From JBCCFC01 sp965213595 (GTDB lineage Bacteria > Chloroflexota > Anaerolineae > Caldilineales > Caldilineaceae): 64,000 bases of DNA. Under the pieces are notes generated by a model. That model worked only from the letters and a program-made list of their open reading frames with translations, was not told where the DNA came from and made no database searches. Positions 16,867 to 24,383 of the stretch are shown here, piece after piece (positions within the stretch are counted from its first letter, which is position 1; every line of letters begins with the position of its first letter). Both the position numbers and the translations under genes were made by a program. The stretch is from contig CBDBZO010000006.1 in the NCBI GenBank assembly GCA_965213595.1, positions 1,488,001-1,552,000 of the forward strand. Reading direction: 5' to 3'.

Positions 16867-18642
16867 ATGCTCCAAGCCGAAATTCGCCCCGGCGCCTACT
16901 ACGATTCCGTTGTGCTGATGCAGCTGCAGCGCGCGCTGGCCGCCCTGCCCGGCGTTGAAACGGCGGGCGTGGTCATGGGCACGACCGCCAATAAAGAGGT
17001 GCTGGCACAGAGCGACCTGCTGCCGCCGGACGCCGAGAACGCCCAGGCCGACGATCTCGTGATTGTCATCCAGGCGGCCAGCGACGAGGCGGCGCAGTCG
17101 GCGCTGGCGCAGGTCGATGCGCTGCTGACGCGGCGCCCGAGCAGCGCGGGCGCCGACAGCACGTACCGCCCTAAAAGTTTAGAATCAGCGGCGAAAATGC
17201 TCCCGAATGCAGAGTGGGTGTTGATTTCCGTGCCCGGTCGCTACGCTGCCGAAGTCGCGCGCGAGGGGCTGCGGCTGGGGAAGCACGTTTTTCTGTACAG
17301 CGACAACGTTTCACGCGAGGACGAAGTCGCGCTCAAGCGGGAGGCGGCGGGGCGCGGGCTGCTGCTGATGGGGCCGGACTGCGGCACGGCGATTGTGAAC
17401 GGCATGGGGCTGGGCTTTGCCAACCGCGTGCGCCGCGGGCCGATTGGCGTGGTCGGCGCCTCGGGCACGGGCGTGCAGGCGATCACGTCGCGCATTCACG
17501 CGCTGGGCAGCGGCCTCACCCACGCGCTGGGCACGGGCGGCCGCGACTTGTCCGACGCCGTGGGCGCGATCACCGCCCGCCAGTCGCTCGACCTGCTGGC
17601 GCGCGATCCAGAGACCGAGGTCATTGTGCTGGTGTCGAAGCCGCCGTCGCCTGCGGTGGCGCAGCGGCTGCTCTACGCGGCGTCGACCCTGGAGAAGCCG
17701 GTCGTTGTAAATTTTCTTGGTCTGCACCCGCCGCAAAATCTACCGGACAACCTCCATTTTACCCAAACGCTGGATGAGGCGGCAAGCGCTGCCGTTGAAC
17801 TAACGATGGGTGAGCCAGCCGAACCCCAGGAAAAGGACCTGCTCCGGCTTCGACAGGCTCAGCCGCCGCTAGACAAACCCGGCTATCTGCGCGCTTTGTA
17901 CTCCGGCGGCACGCTTGCCTACGAAGCGCTGCTGCTTTTGCAAGATTACCTACCCGCCGTCTATTCCAACGTCCCGCTCGACCCAGCGCACCAGCTCGAC
18001 CACGCCACCGTCAGCCGTGAGCACACCGTGGTCGACCTGGGCGAGGATGAGTTCACCGTCGGTCGGCTGCATCCGATGATCGATAATGAGCTGCGCCTCC
18101 AGCGCCTGCAGCAAGAAGCCGCCGATCCGGAAACTGCCGTCATCCTGTTCGATGTCGTGCTCGGCTACGGCGCGCACGCCGACCCGGCCAGCAAGCTCGC
18201 GCCCGCTATCAAGCAGGCGCTGACGACGGCGCGGGCAATGGATCGCCCGCTCGCTGTGGTTGTCGTGGTGGTGGGGACGGACGCGGATCCGCAGAATTTT
18301 GAGCAGCAGGTGGAAAAATTAGCGGTAGAGGGGGCCGCCGTCTTCTCCAGCAACGCCGCCGCCGTTCGTTACATCGGCCAGACGCTGGTCGACGAAGCCT
18401 CCGGCTCCCCGCGCGAGTGCACGGCCAGCCAGTGGTCGACCGACGCGGTTGAGCCCTTTGCCGCTCTCCCGCCCGTCGACCTGAGCGTGCTGCACGAGCC
18501 GCTGGTCGCTATCAACGTGGGGCTGGCGTCGTTTACGGAAAGTCTTACTGCACAGGGCGCGTCAGTCGTCGAGGTCGACTGGCGGCCGCCCGCCGGAGGC
18601 AACGAGCGGCTGGCGGGAATTTTGTCGCGGATGCGGGGGTAG
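16867..18642 (+). CDS. fdrA: FdrA/AllF-like acyl-CoA synthetase-fold protein
   Basis: 591 residues. Its start (IRPGAYYDSVVLMQ, then MGTTANKEVL) parallels E. coli FdrA (AllF), one of three proteins linked to carbamoyl transfer in allantoin breakdown. The CoA-ligase-like fold shows GVVGASGTGVQ and ALGTGGRDLSDAVG, including the nucleotide/CoA-binding glycine turns. The DUF1116 gene that normally accompanies it follows 207 bp later. The third partner (AllH/DUF2877) and a carbamate kinase are absent from the window. Residues about 325-345 (LRLRQAQPPLDKP) are encoded by a dispersed TTCGACAGGCTCAG repeat. ATG 16867 fits family length; ATG 16768 in frame is the alternative. Substrate unknown. Confidence 0.82.
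   Translation: MLQAEIRPGAYYDSVVLMQLQRALAALPGVETAGVVMGTTANKEVLAQSDLLPPDAENAQADDLVIVIQAASDEAAQSALAQVDALLTRRPSSAGADSTYRPKSLESAAKMLPNAEWVLISVPGRYAAEVAREGLRLGKHVFLYSDNVSREDEVALKREAAGRGLLLMGPDCGTAIVNGMGLGFANRVRRGPIGVVGASGTGVQAITSRIHALGSGLTHALGTGGRDLSDAVGAITARQSLDLLARDPETEVIVLVSKPPSPAVAQRLLYAASTLEKPVVVNFLGLHPPQNLPDNLHFTQTLDEAASAAVELTMGEPAEPQEKDLLRLRQAQPPLDKPGYLRALYSGGTLAYEALLLLQDYLPAVYSNVPLDPAHQLDHATVSREHTVVDLGEDEFTVGRLHPMIDNELRLQRLQQEAADPETAVILFDVVLGYGAHADPASKLAPAIKQALTTARAMDRPLAVVVVVVGTDADPQNFEQQVEKLAVEGAAVFSSNAAAVRYIGQTLVDEASGSPRECTASQWSTDAVEPFAALPPVDLSVLHEPLVAINVGLASFTESLTAQGASVVEVDWRPPAGGNERLAGILSRMRG
17846..17864. repeat. TTCGACAGGCTCAG repeat inside the fdrA-like gene
   Basis: GGCTTCGACAGGCTCAGCC lies in frame and encodes RLRQAQP. 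A degenerate copy of the same palindrome is at about 16573-16592 in the upstream spacer. Confidence 0.55.
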
Positions 18643-18646
18643 GGAG

Positions 18647-18814
18647 GGTTGGATCATGAGTGCAGCGCACGACGCGCCGCCCAACGGGTGACGCCAACCC
18701 ACCTGGCGTCGTGCAATGCACTCGCAGCGAGGTGGTCGAGTGCATTGCACGGCATCCGATCTGGTTGCGTGATGAACCAACAGTTATGCCGTGCGCTGCA
18801 CTCGTGATCCAACC
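18647..18814. repeat. Four-arm nested palindrome, GAGTGCA/GCACGGC family (copy 2)
   Basis: Outer arms 18647-18673 and 18788-18814 are a 27-bp inverted repeat with two mismatches. Inner arms 18708-18724 and 18737-18753 are similar words with a different core (ATTG instead of AGCG), again pairing with each other. It fills the spacer between the fdrA-like and DUF1116 genes. Confidence 0.85.
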
Positions 18815-18849
18815 AACTGCACAATCTTCAAATCAGAAAGGCCACCTCT

Positions 18850-20100
18850 ATGACCCTCAACATCGACCAAGCCAACGCCACCGCCGTCGAGCGCCTAATC
18901 GAGTCGCGGCCGATGCTGATCGGCCTGGGCACGGCGCGCGACGTGATCCCCGGCATGCATGACAATTTGCTGCTGCACGCCGGGCCGCCGATTATCTGGG
19001 ATCGCATGTCCGGCCCGCTGCGGGGGGCGATTGTGGGCGCGCTGATTTTTGAGGGCAAGGCGAGCAGCGCCGAGGAGGCCGAGTCGCTGGCGACCTCCGG
19101 CGAAGTCGAGTTTGCGCCCTGCCACCACCACGGCGCGGTCGGGCCGATGGCGGGGGTCACGTCGCCGTCGATGGCGGTTTATATTGTGGAAAATCAAGCT
19201 GAGGGCGGCAACCGCGCCTTCTCCAATTTGAACGAGGGCTACGGCAAGGTGCTGCGCTACGGCGCGTACCAGGAGGACGTGCAGGTGCGGCTGCGCTGGA
19301 TGCACGACGTGATGGCCCCGGTGCTGCGCGACGCCATCGAGGCCAGCGGCGGGATCGACATCCGCGCCTTGCTTGCCGAAGCGCTCCACATGGGCGATGA
19401 GGGCCACAATCGCAACAAAGCCGGCTCCATTCTCTTCACCACCAAGCTGGCCGCGCTGATTCCCAGCGTCGCGCCAGATGGCGAAACCGCCAGCGCGATC
19501 CTCAAGGCGCTGGGCGAAAATGCCCTGAGCGTGCTCAATCCCGTAATGGCCGCCTGCAAAGCGATGGCCGACGCGGCCCACGGCGTCGAGGGCAGCACGA
19601 TTGTCACCGCGATGGCGCGCAACGGGGCGGACTTTGGTATTCGCGTCAGCGGGCTGGGCGAGCGGTGGTTTACCGCGCCCTGCGAGCAGCCCGACGGCCT
19701 CTACTTCCCCGGCTACTCGCTGGCCGACGCCAACCCCGACATTGGCGACAGCACGATCACCGAGACGGCGGGCATCGGCGGCTTTGCCATGGCCGCGGCC
19801 CCGGCCATCGTCACCTTCGTCAGCGGCAAGCCTAGCGACGCCATCGACACCACGCTGGAGATGTACGAGATCAACTTTGGCGAGCACCGCTACTTCACCA
19901 TCCCCGCGCTCGATTTTCGCGGCACGCCAACGGGCATTGATTTGCGCAAGGTCGTCGAAACGGGGATTACGCCGCGGGTGAACACGGGCATCGCGCACAA
20001 GGAGGCGGGGGTCGGGCAGATTGGGGCAGGCTTGGTGCGGCCACCAATGGAGATTTTTGAGGAGGCGCTGGTGGCGTTTGCGGAGAAGTATGGGTTTTGA
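18850..20100 (+). CDS. DUF1116 protein, AllG/YlbE-like
   Basis: 416 residues. DUF1116 proteins (E. coli YlbE/AllG, YahG) occur beside FdrA and are linked to oxamate carbamoyltransferase activity. Typical conserved segments are visible: HAGPPIIWDRMSGP near residue 40, FAPCHHHGAVGPMAG (about 85-99), and MARNGADFGIRVSGLG further on. Length fits (about 415-470). AAAGG precedes the ATG at 18850. It is co-oriented with the fdrA-like gene and followed 25 bp later by an MFS transporter, consistent with one operon. The exact reaction here is not established. Confidence 0.85.
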   Translation: MTLNIDQANATAVERLIESRPMLIGLGTARDVIPGMHDNLLLHAGPPIIWDRMSGPLRGAIVGALIFEGKASSAEEAESLATSGEVEFAPCHHHGAVGPMAGVTSPSMAVYIVENQAEGGNRAFSNLNEGYGKVLRYGAYQEDVQVRLRWMHDVMAPVLRDAIEASGGIDIRALLAEALHMGDEGHNRNKAGSILFTTKLAALIPSVAPDGETASAILKALGENALSVLNPVMAACKAMADAAHGVEGSTIVTAMARNGADFGIRVSGLGERWFTAPCEQPDGLYFPGYSLADANPDIGDSTITETAGIGGFAMAAAPAIVTFVSGKPSDAIDTTLEMYEINFGEHRYFTIPALDFRGTPTGIDLRKVVETGITPRVNTGIAHKEAGVGQIGAGLVRPPMEIFEEALVAFAEKYGF

Positions 20101-20125
20101 TTGTTATCTACCAAAAGGAAATTCA

Positions 20126-21334
20126 ATGCAGATTGCAGTGCCGGATGAGCCGCAGTCGAGAAACGGGCTGCTGCTCAAAGGCACGCTCCTGTCGACCAGT
20201 ACCTTGACGGTCATGGCGGGGGTGACGATTGCGCCCTCGCTGCCGGCCATGCAGCAGGTTTTTGCCGACGTGCCCAACGCGGATTTTCTGGTGCGGCTGG
20301 TGCTGACGCTGCCCGCGCTCTTTATCGCCATTGGCTCGCCGCTGGTGGGCCTGATCATCGACCGCTTTGGGCGCAAGACGCTGATGCTGCTTGCGATTGC
20401 GCTCTACGGGTTAGCGGGCGGCTCCGGCATCCTCGTGCCGACGCTGGGGCTGCTGCTGGTGGCGCGGGCGATTCTGGGCGTTGCCGTAGCCGGCATTCGC
20501 ACGGACGGCACGACGCTGATTGCCGACTATTTTGAGGGGGTCGAACGGACGCAAATGATGGGTTTACAGGCGGCTTTTGCCGGGCTGGGCGGCACGGTCT
20601 TCCTCACGCTGGGTGGCTACCTGGCGGACATTCATTGGCGCGGGCCCTTTTTTATCTACCTGCTCTCGTTTGTCGTGCTGCCCTTTGCCATCTGGGTGCT
20701 CTACGAGCCAGCCAAAGCGCCGGTCCTGTTCACGTCCGACGCAGCGCCGCCAGACGCCAAGCTGCCGCTAAAGCTGCTGCTCTTTATCTACGTCACGATT
20801 GCGCTGACGCAGATTGTCTTTTACCTGGTGCCGGTGCAGCTGCCCTTTCACCTGCAGAATCTGCTGCAGGCCTCCTCGTCGCAGACTGGGCTGGCCATTG
20901 CCGCCACCGCGCTCTTCTACGCCATCGCCTCGCTGACCTTTGGCTTCTTTGGTCAGCGCATCGGGCGCGTGATGTTGATGGTGGTCGGCTTTACGATTAC
21001 GGGCACGGGCTACATTCTAATAGGCCTGGCCACGGGCTGGGTCGGCGTGATCATCGGGCTGATGCTGGGTGGCTACGGGCTGGGGCTGATTATTCCCAGC
21101 TTGAGCCTGTGGCTGGCCGACGAAGTGCCGGTGGGGCTGCGGGGGCGGGCGCTCGGCGGCTTCACCACCTCGCTCTTTTTGGGGCAGTTTCTATCACCCT
21201 TCATCAGCCAGCCCCTGTCGGAGCGGTTTGGCATGGGCAGCGCTTACGAAATCGTCGGTGGGGCGCTTCTGGTGATCGTGGTGGTGCTGTACTTGGCGCG
21301 ACGACAGATTCGCTCGCTGGGAGCAGGTGGATAA
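20126..21334 (+). CDS. MFS transporter
   Basis: 402 residues with about 12 membrane helices. The loop after helix 2, DRFGRKTLMLL, is the standard MFS signature between TM2 and TM3; GQRIGRVMLM is its weaker counterpart in the second half. The ATG at 20126 is preceded by AAAAGGAAA; 35 upstream codons belong to the shadow of the DUF1116 gene. Its position, 25 bp after the DUF1116 gene and before the cyclase-family hydrolase, suggests import of the compound degraded by this cluster, or drug-type export. Substrate cannot be read from sequence. Confidence 0.87.
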   Translation: MQIAVPDEPQSRNGLLLKGTLLSTSTLTVMAGVTIAPSLPAMQQVFADVPNADFLVRLVLTLPALFIAIGSPLVGLIIDRFGRKTLMLLAIALYGLAGGSGILVPTLGLLLVARAILGVAVAGIRTDGTTLIADYFEGVERTQMMGLQAAFAGLGGTVFLTLGGYLADIHWRGPFFIYLLSFVVLPFAIWVLYEPAKAPVLFTSDAAPPDAKLPLKLLLFIYVTIALTQIVFYLVPVQLPFHLQNLLQASSSQTGLAIAATALFYAIASLTFGFFGQRIGRVMLMVVGFTITGTGYILIGLATGWVGVIIGLMLGGYGLGLIIPSLSLWLADEVPVGLRGRALGGFTTSLFLGQFLSPFISQPLSERFGMGSAYEIVGGALLVIVVVLYLARRQIRSLGAGG

Positions 21335-21377
21335 GGTTCGTGTCCGCTCCAATCCCCATCCAATGCAGCCCAAAGAA

Positions 21378-21538
21378 TTCAACGCGGAGGCGCGGAGAAG
21401 GCGCGGAGGGCCGCGGAGCAAGAAAAGAAAAGGAGGTGGTTGGACGGACGAGAATGCTGCGCTTTGTCCAGCCTGATGGGTTATCCCCTCTCTTCTTCTC
21501 CGCGGCCCTCCGCGTAACCTCTGCGTCTCCGCGTTGAA
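21378..21538. repeat. CGCGGAGG word palindrome between MFS and cyclase genes
   Basis: Left arm 21378-21418 (AACGCGGAGGCGCGGAGAAG and onward) and right arm 21496-21538 (complement, ending CGTCTCCGCGTTGAA) enclose an unrelated 77-bp centre. Related outer arms occur at 34009-34244 and 63273-63519. The rest of 21335-21665 shows no gene. Confidence 0.8.
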
Positions 21539-21665
21539 AAGTTGAAGTCAACAAGCAGGCTGATGTCCACTGCACACCGGTCGGCCAAACGCGTTCGCTC
21601 CGCCCATTTCAAACGCACCCTTACCCTTAAGCTCATCACACGACACACGATCGGAGACCCCAACC

Positions 21666-22454
21666 ATGAAAATTTACGACCTCTCCCAACCCCTCAACCA
21701 GGACTGCTCCTTCTGGCCCTTTTACCCGCCCTTTGAGGTAAAATACTTCAAGCGCAAATCCGAGCACGGCGTCAACGCGCAGTACATCCAGACGTCTAAC
21801 CACATGGGCACGCACCTGGACGCGCCGCGCCACTTTGTCACCAACGGCAAGACCATCGACCAGCTGCCGCTCGACTGGCTCTACGGCGAAGGCGTCATCG
21901 TCGACCTGAGCGACATGCTGGGCGAGCTGGACATTTTCCGCCCGGAGGACATCGAGGCGCGCGTCGAGGTCAAGGAGGGGGACATTCTCTTTATCAACAC
22001 CGGCTGGCACAAGTACACCTTCCTCGCCCCCGACGGCGACGAGGAGCGGTACATCCTGCGCCATCCCGGCCCGCACCACAGCATCTGCGACTGGCTGCTG
22101 GATAAAAAAATCCACTGCTGGGGCGTCGACATGATCTCCACCGACCACCCCATGAACCTACCGATCGGCCGCTTCCTGGGCAGGGGCGCGCTGGAGCAGT
22201 GGCAAAAGGTGCGCGCCCAGTGCGAGGAAAAGTTTGGCGGCTCAAAGGCCGTCGACGAGCTCTTTCCCACCGGCGCCTACCAGCTGACCCACAACGCGCT
22301 CTTTCCCCACGACTGCTTTCACGTCGAGAATTTGGGCGGTCAGATCGGCGCGCCCGAGCTGCAAAATCGACGGGTAACGCTCGGCGCGTTTCCATGGTTG
22401 TTCAAGGGTGGCGAAGCGGCGTTCTGTCGCGCGGTGGCCTTTGTGGAAGAATAG
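21666..22454 (+). CDS. Cyclase-family metal hydrolase (kynurenine formamidase/isatin hydrolase-like)
   Basis: 262 residues of the PF04199 cyclase family, metal-dependent amide or lactam hydrolases such as kynurenine formamidase and isatin hydrolase. The signature HMGTHLDAPRHF (about 40-51) supplies metal ligands, and the WGVDMISTDHP and NAL..DCFHVENL segments are typical. The start YDLSQPL is usual for the family. The ATG at 21666 has little ribosome-site sequence. It is co-oriented between the transporter and the molybdenum hydroxylase genes, so ring opening after hydroxylation is plausible. Substrate unknown. Confidence 0.87.
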   Translation: MKIYDLSQPLNQDCSFWPFYPPFEVKYFKRKSEHGVNAQYIQTSNHMGTHLDAPRHFVTNGKTIDQLPLDWLYGEGVIVDLSDMLGELDIFRPEDIEARVEVKEGDILFINTGWHKYTFLAPDGDEERYILRHPGPHHSICDWLLDKKIHCWGVDMISTDHPMNLPIGRFLGRGALEQWQKVRAQCEEKFGGSKAVDELFPTGAYQLTHNALFPHDCFHVENLGGQIGAPELQNRRVTLGAFPWLFKGGEAAFCRAVAFVEE

Positions 22455-22465
22455 CAGAGAGAAGG

Positions 22466-22541
22466 GAACCGCAGATAGACGCAGATAAACGCAGATAAAG
22501 AACTCTAAACATCTGCGTTTATCTGCGTTCATCCGCGGTTC
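22466..22541. repeat. GCAGATAAAC word palindrome after the cyclase gene
   Basis: Left arm 22466-22496 holds three GCAGATA-type words; right arm 22511-22541 is its reverse complement with a few mismatches. Loop of 14 bp. Confidence 0.8.
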
Positions 22542-22581
22542 AATTTCTGCTGAGAAAATGCCCGAGGCTATTTTTGTTCGA

Positions 22582-22610
22582 TTGACAGCCCCCATCCCCT
22601 CCTCTATAAT
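22582..22610 (+). promoter_or_regulatory. Consensus promoter giving a leaderless FAD-subunit transcript
   Basis: TTGACA (22582-22587), exactly 17 bp, TATAAT (22605-22610). The start codon at 22617 is 7 bases after the -10 box, where transcription should begin, so the message is probably leaderless. Confidence 0.7.
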
Positions 22611-22616
22611 CCATCT

Positions 22617-23501
22617 ATGAAACCTGCCCCGTTCGATTACTTCGCCCCGCAGACGCTCGACGAAGCGCTCCACCACCTGTCCCAGCACGGCTATGACGCC
22701 AAGGTGCTGGCTGGCGGCCAAAGCCTCGTGCCCACCATGAACTTTCGCCTGGCTCAGCCCGGCGTGCTCGTGGACCTCAACGGGATCGACGCGCTAAATT
22801 TCATTCGACCGAACGGCGACGGCAGCCTCCACATCGGCGCGATGACGCGGCAGAGCGCCGTCGAGCGCAGCGGCCTCGTCGCCGAGCGGCAGCCGCTGGT
22901 GCGCGACGCGATGCCCTACATCGCCCATCGCCAAATTCGCAACCGCGGCACCTTCGGCGGCTCGCTCGCCCACGCCGACCCCGCCGCCGAGCTGCCCGCC
23001 GTCGCCGTTGCGCTCGGTTCAAAAATGCGGGCGCAGAGCGTGCGCGGCGCACGCTGGATCGATGCCGCCGATTTCTACGTCAGCCTCTTCACCACCGCCC
23101 TCGAATCGGACGAAGTGCTCACCGAGGTCGCCCTACCCGCGCTGCCTGCGCGCAGCGGCTGGTCGATCCAGGAGCTGGCCCGCCGCCACGGCGACTACGC
23201 CCTTGCGGGCGTCGCCGTCGTCGCCACGCTGGATACAGCCGGTCGCTGCGACGAGGCGCGCATCGTCTTCCTCAGCGTCGGCGAGGGGCCGGTGCAGGCG
23301 CGGCAGGCCGTGCGGGTGCTGCTTGGCGAGACGCCGTCGGATGCGCTGATTGCCGAAGCCGCCCAAGTCGCCGCCGCCCAGGACATCGACCCGCTCGCCG
23401 ACATCCACGCCACCGCCGCCTACCGCCGCCACCTCGCCGCGGTGCTGACCGAGCGCGCGCTGGTCGAGGCGTTTGGTCGGGTGGGTGGCAACGCGTTTTA
23501 A
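22617..23501 (+). CDS. FAD-binding subunit of a molybdenum hydroxylase (CoxM-like)
   Basis: 294 residues, a normal length for this subunit. It passes electrons from the 2Fe-2S subunit to an acceptor through FAD. Motifs AGGQSLVPTMNFRLAQP (31-47) and RGTFGGSLAHADPAAELP are the classic FAD-binding segments of the PCMH fold in CO dehydrogenase and xanthine dehydrogenase medium subunits. It is followed by the small and large subunit genes in the usual M-S-L order. No ribosome site is present, matching the leaderless promoter at 22582. Belongs with the large subunit's form II type rather than CO oxidation. Confidence 0.92.
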   Translation: MKPAPFDYFAPQTLDEALHHLSQHGYDAKVLAGGQSLVPTMNFRLAQPGVLVDLNGIDALNFIRPNGDGSLHIGAMTRQSAVERSGLVAERQPLVRDAMPYIAHRQIRNRGTFGGSLAHADPAAELPAVAVALGSKMRAQSVRGARWIDAADFYVSLFTTALESDEVLTEVALPALPARSGWSIQELARRHGDYALAGVAVVATLDTAGRCDEARIVFLSVGEGPVQARQAVRVLLGETPSDALIAEAAQVAAAQDIDPLADIHATAAYRRHLAAVLTERALVEAFGRVGGNAF

Positions 23502-23523
23502 CGCGCTTCGCAGACCGGGTGTC

Positions 23524-23612
23524 GAATTCATTCATCGCCGATGATGGCCGACGAAGCGAGACCGTTAAATTCTCGTGCGCCACCGTTCGCATTTGAGAAT
23601 GCTCACTCCGCG
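23524..23612. repeat. Two dispersed repeat units in the M-S spacer
   Basis: GAATTCATTCATCGCCGATG with CGACGAAGCG (23524-23558) recurs at 28348-28382. The 30-bp unit 23583-23612 is an exact inverted copy of 48309-48338. Confidence 0.75.
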
Positions 23613-23662
23613 GCTTCGTCGCTTCCGCGAATGGCAAAGTACCCAATCTTTAATCTTCAGTC

Positions 23663-24220
23663 ATGTCTTTTTCCATCTCCCTCACCGTCAACAGCACGAC
23701 CTACACCCGTACCATCGATCCGCGCCTCCTCCTCAGCGACTTCCTGCGCGAGGAGCTCGGCTTGACCGGCACGCACGTGGGCTGCGCGCACGGCTCGTGC
23801 GGCGCGTGTACGGTGCTGATGCGGCGAGGCGCATCTAAGCAAGAGCGTGCAGCAGAGAGCGGCGCTGCTGCACAAAGTGAATTTGAATCGGTCCGCTCGT
23901 GCATCATCTTCGCCGTGCAGGCCAACGGTCACGAAATCACGACCATCGAAGGGCTAACGCCGGACGCCAGCGGCGATCACCTGCACCCGATCCAGCAGGC
24001 GCTGTGGGAGACGCACGGCCTTCAGTGCGGCTACTGCACGCCCGGCTTCGTGCTCACGCTGATACCGTTTCTGCAGGAGAATCCCAATCCCAGCGAAGCC
24101 GACATCCGTGATGCGTTGTCGGGTAATCTCTGTCGCTGCACGGGCTACCAAAACATTGTCGACGCGGCGCTGCTGGCGGCCAATCGGCTGCGCGAGTTAG
24201 AGCCAAGCCAATCAAAGTGA
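23663..24220 (+). CDS. 2Fe-2S subunit of a molybdenum hydroxylase (CoxS-like)
   Basis: 185 residues, about 20 more than usual. It carries two [2Fe-2S] clusters between the molybdenum site and FAD. Cluster I ligands are Cys41, Cys46, Cys49 and Cys80; cluster II ligands lie in CGYC (122-125) and CRC (157-159). Residues 54-75 (RRGASKQERAAESGAAAQSE) replace the normal 4-5 residue turn before VRSC and are encoded by an inserted hairpin. The stop codon (24218-24220) lies inside the first arm of the palindrome at 24215-24361. The ligands remain intact, so the protein may still fold. Confidence 0.9.
   Translation: MSFSISLTVNSTTYTRTIDPRLLLSDFLREELGLTGTHVGCAHGSCGACTVLMRRGASKQERAAESGAAAQSEFESVRSCIIFAVQANGHEITTIEGLTPDASGDHLHPIQQALWETHGLQCGYCTPGFVLTLIPFLQENPNPSEADIRDALSGNLCRCTGYQNIVDAALLAANRLRELEPSQSK
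23822..23887. repeat. In-frame hairpin insertion in the 2Fe-2S subunit gene
   Basis: GTGCAGCAG (23847-23855) and CTGCTGCAC (23865-23873) form a perfect 9-bp stem within a segment of about 60 bp that is absent from the family at this point. Confidence 0.55.
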
Positions 24221-24361
24221 CCGTCACGGCCCAAACCAAGATAGACGTACCCAACCTGGTGCGGGCCGTGATTGTCACTTTTCGCAGACTATCAAGAAGT
24301 GACAATCACGGCCCCCACAATTGGGGGTCGGTCCACCCAGCCTGGGCCGTGACGGTCACTT
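24215..24361. repeat. Four-arm nested palindrome, AAGTGACNNTCACGGCCC family
   Basis: Outer arms AAGTGACCGTCACGGCCCA (24215-24233) and the exact reverse complement (24343-24361). Inner arms GGGCCGTGATTGTCACTT (24263-24280) and the exact reverse complement (24297-24314). Arms share a sequence but differ at two core bases, and the differences covary within each pair. A degenerate copy is at 40421-40484. Confidence 0.88.
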
Positions 24362-24383
24362 CGACTTTCTTGGACTTTACCCC

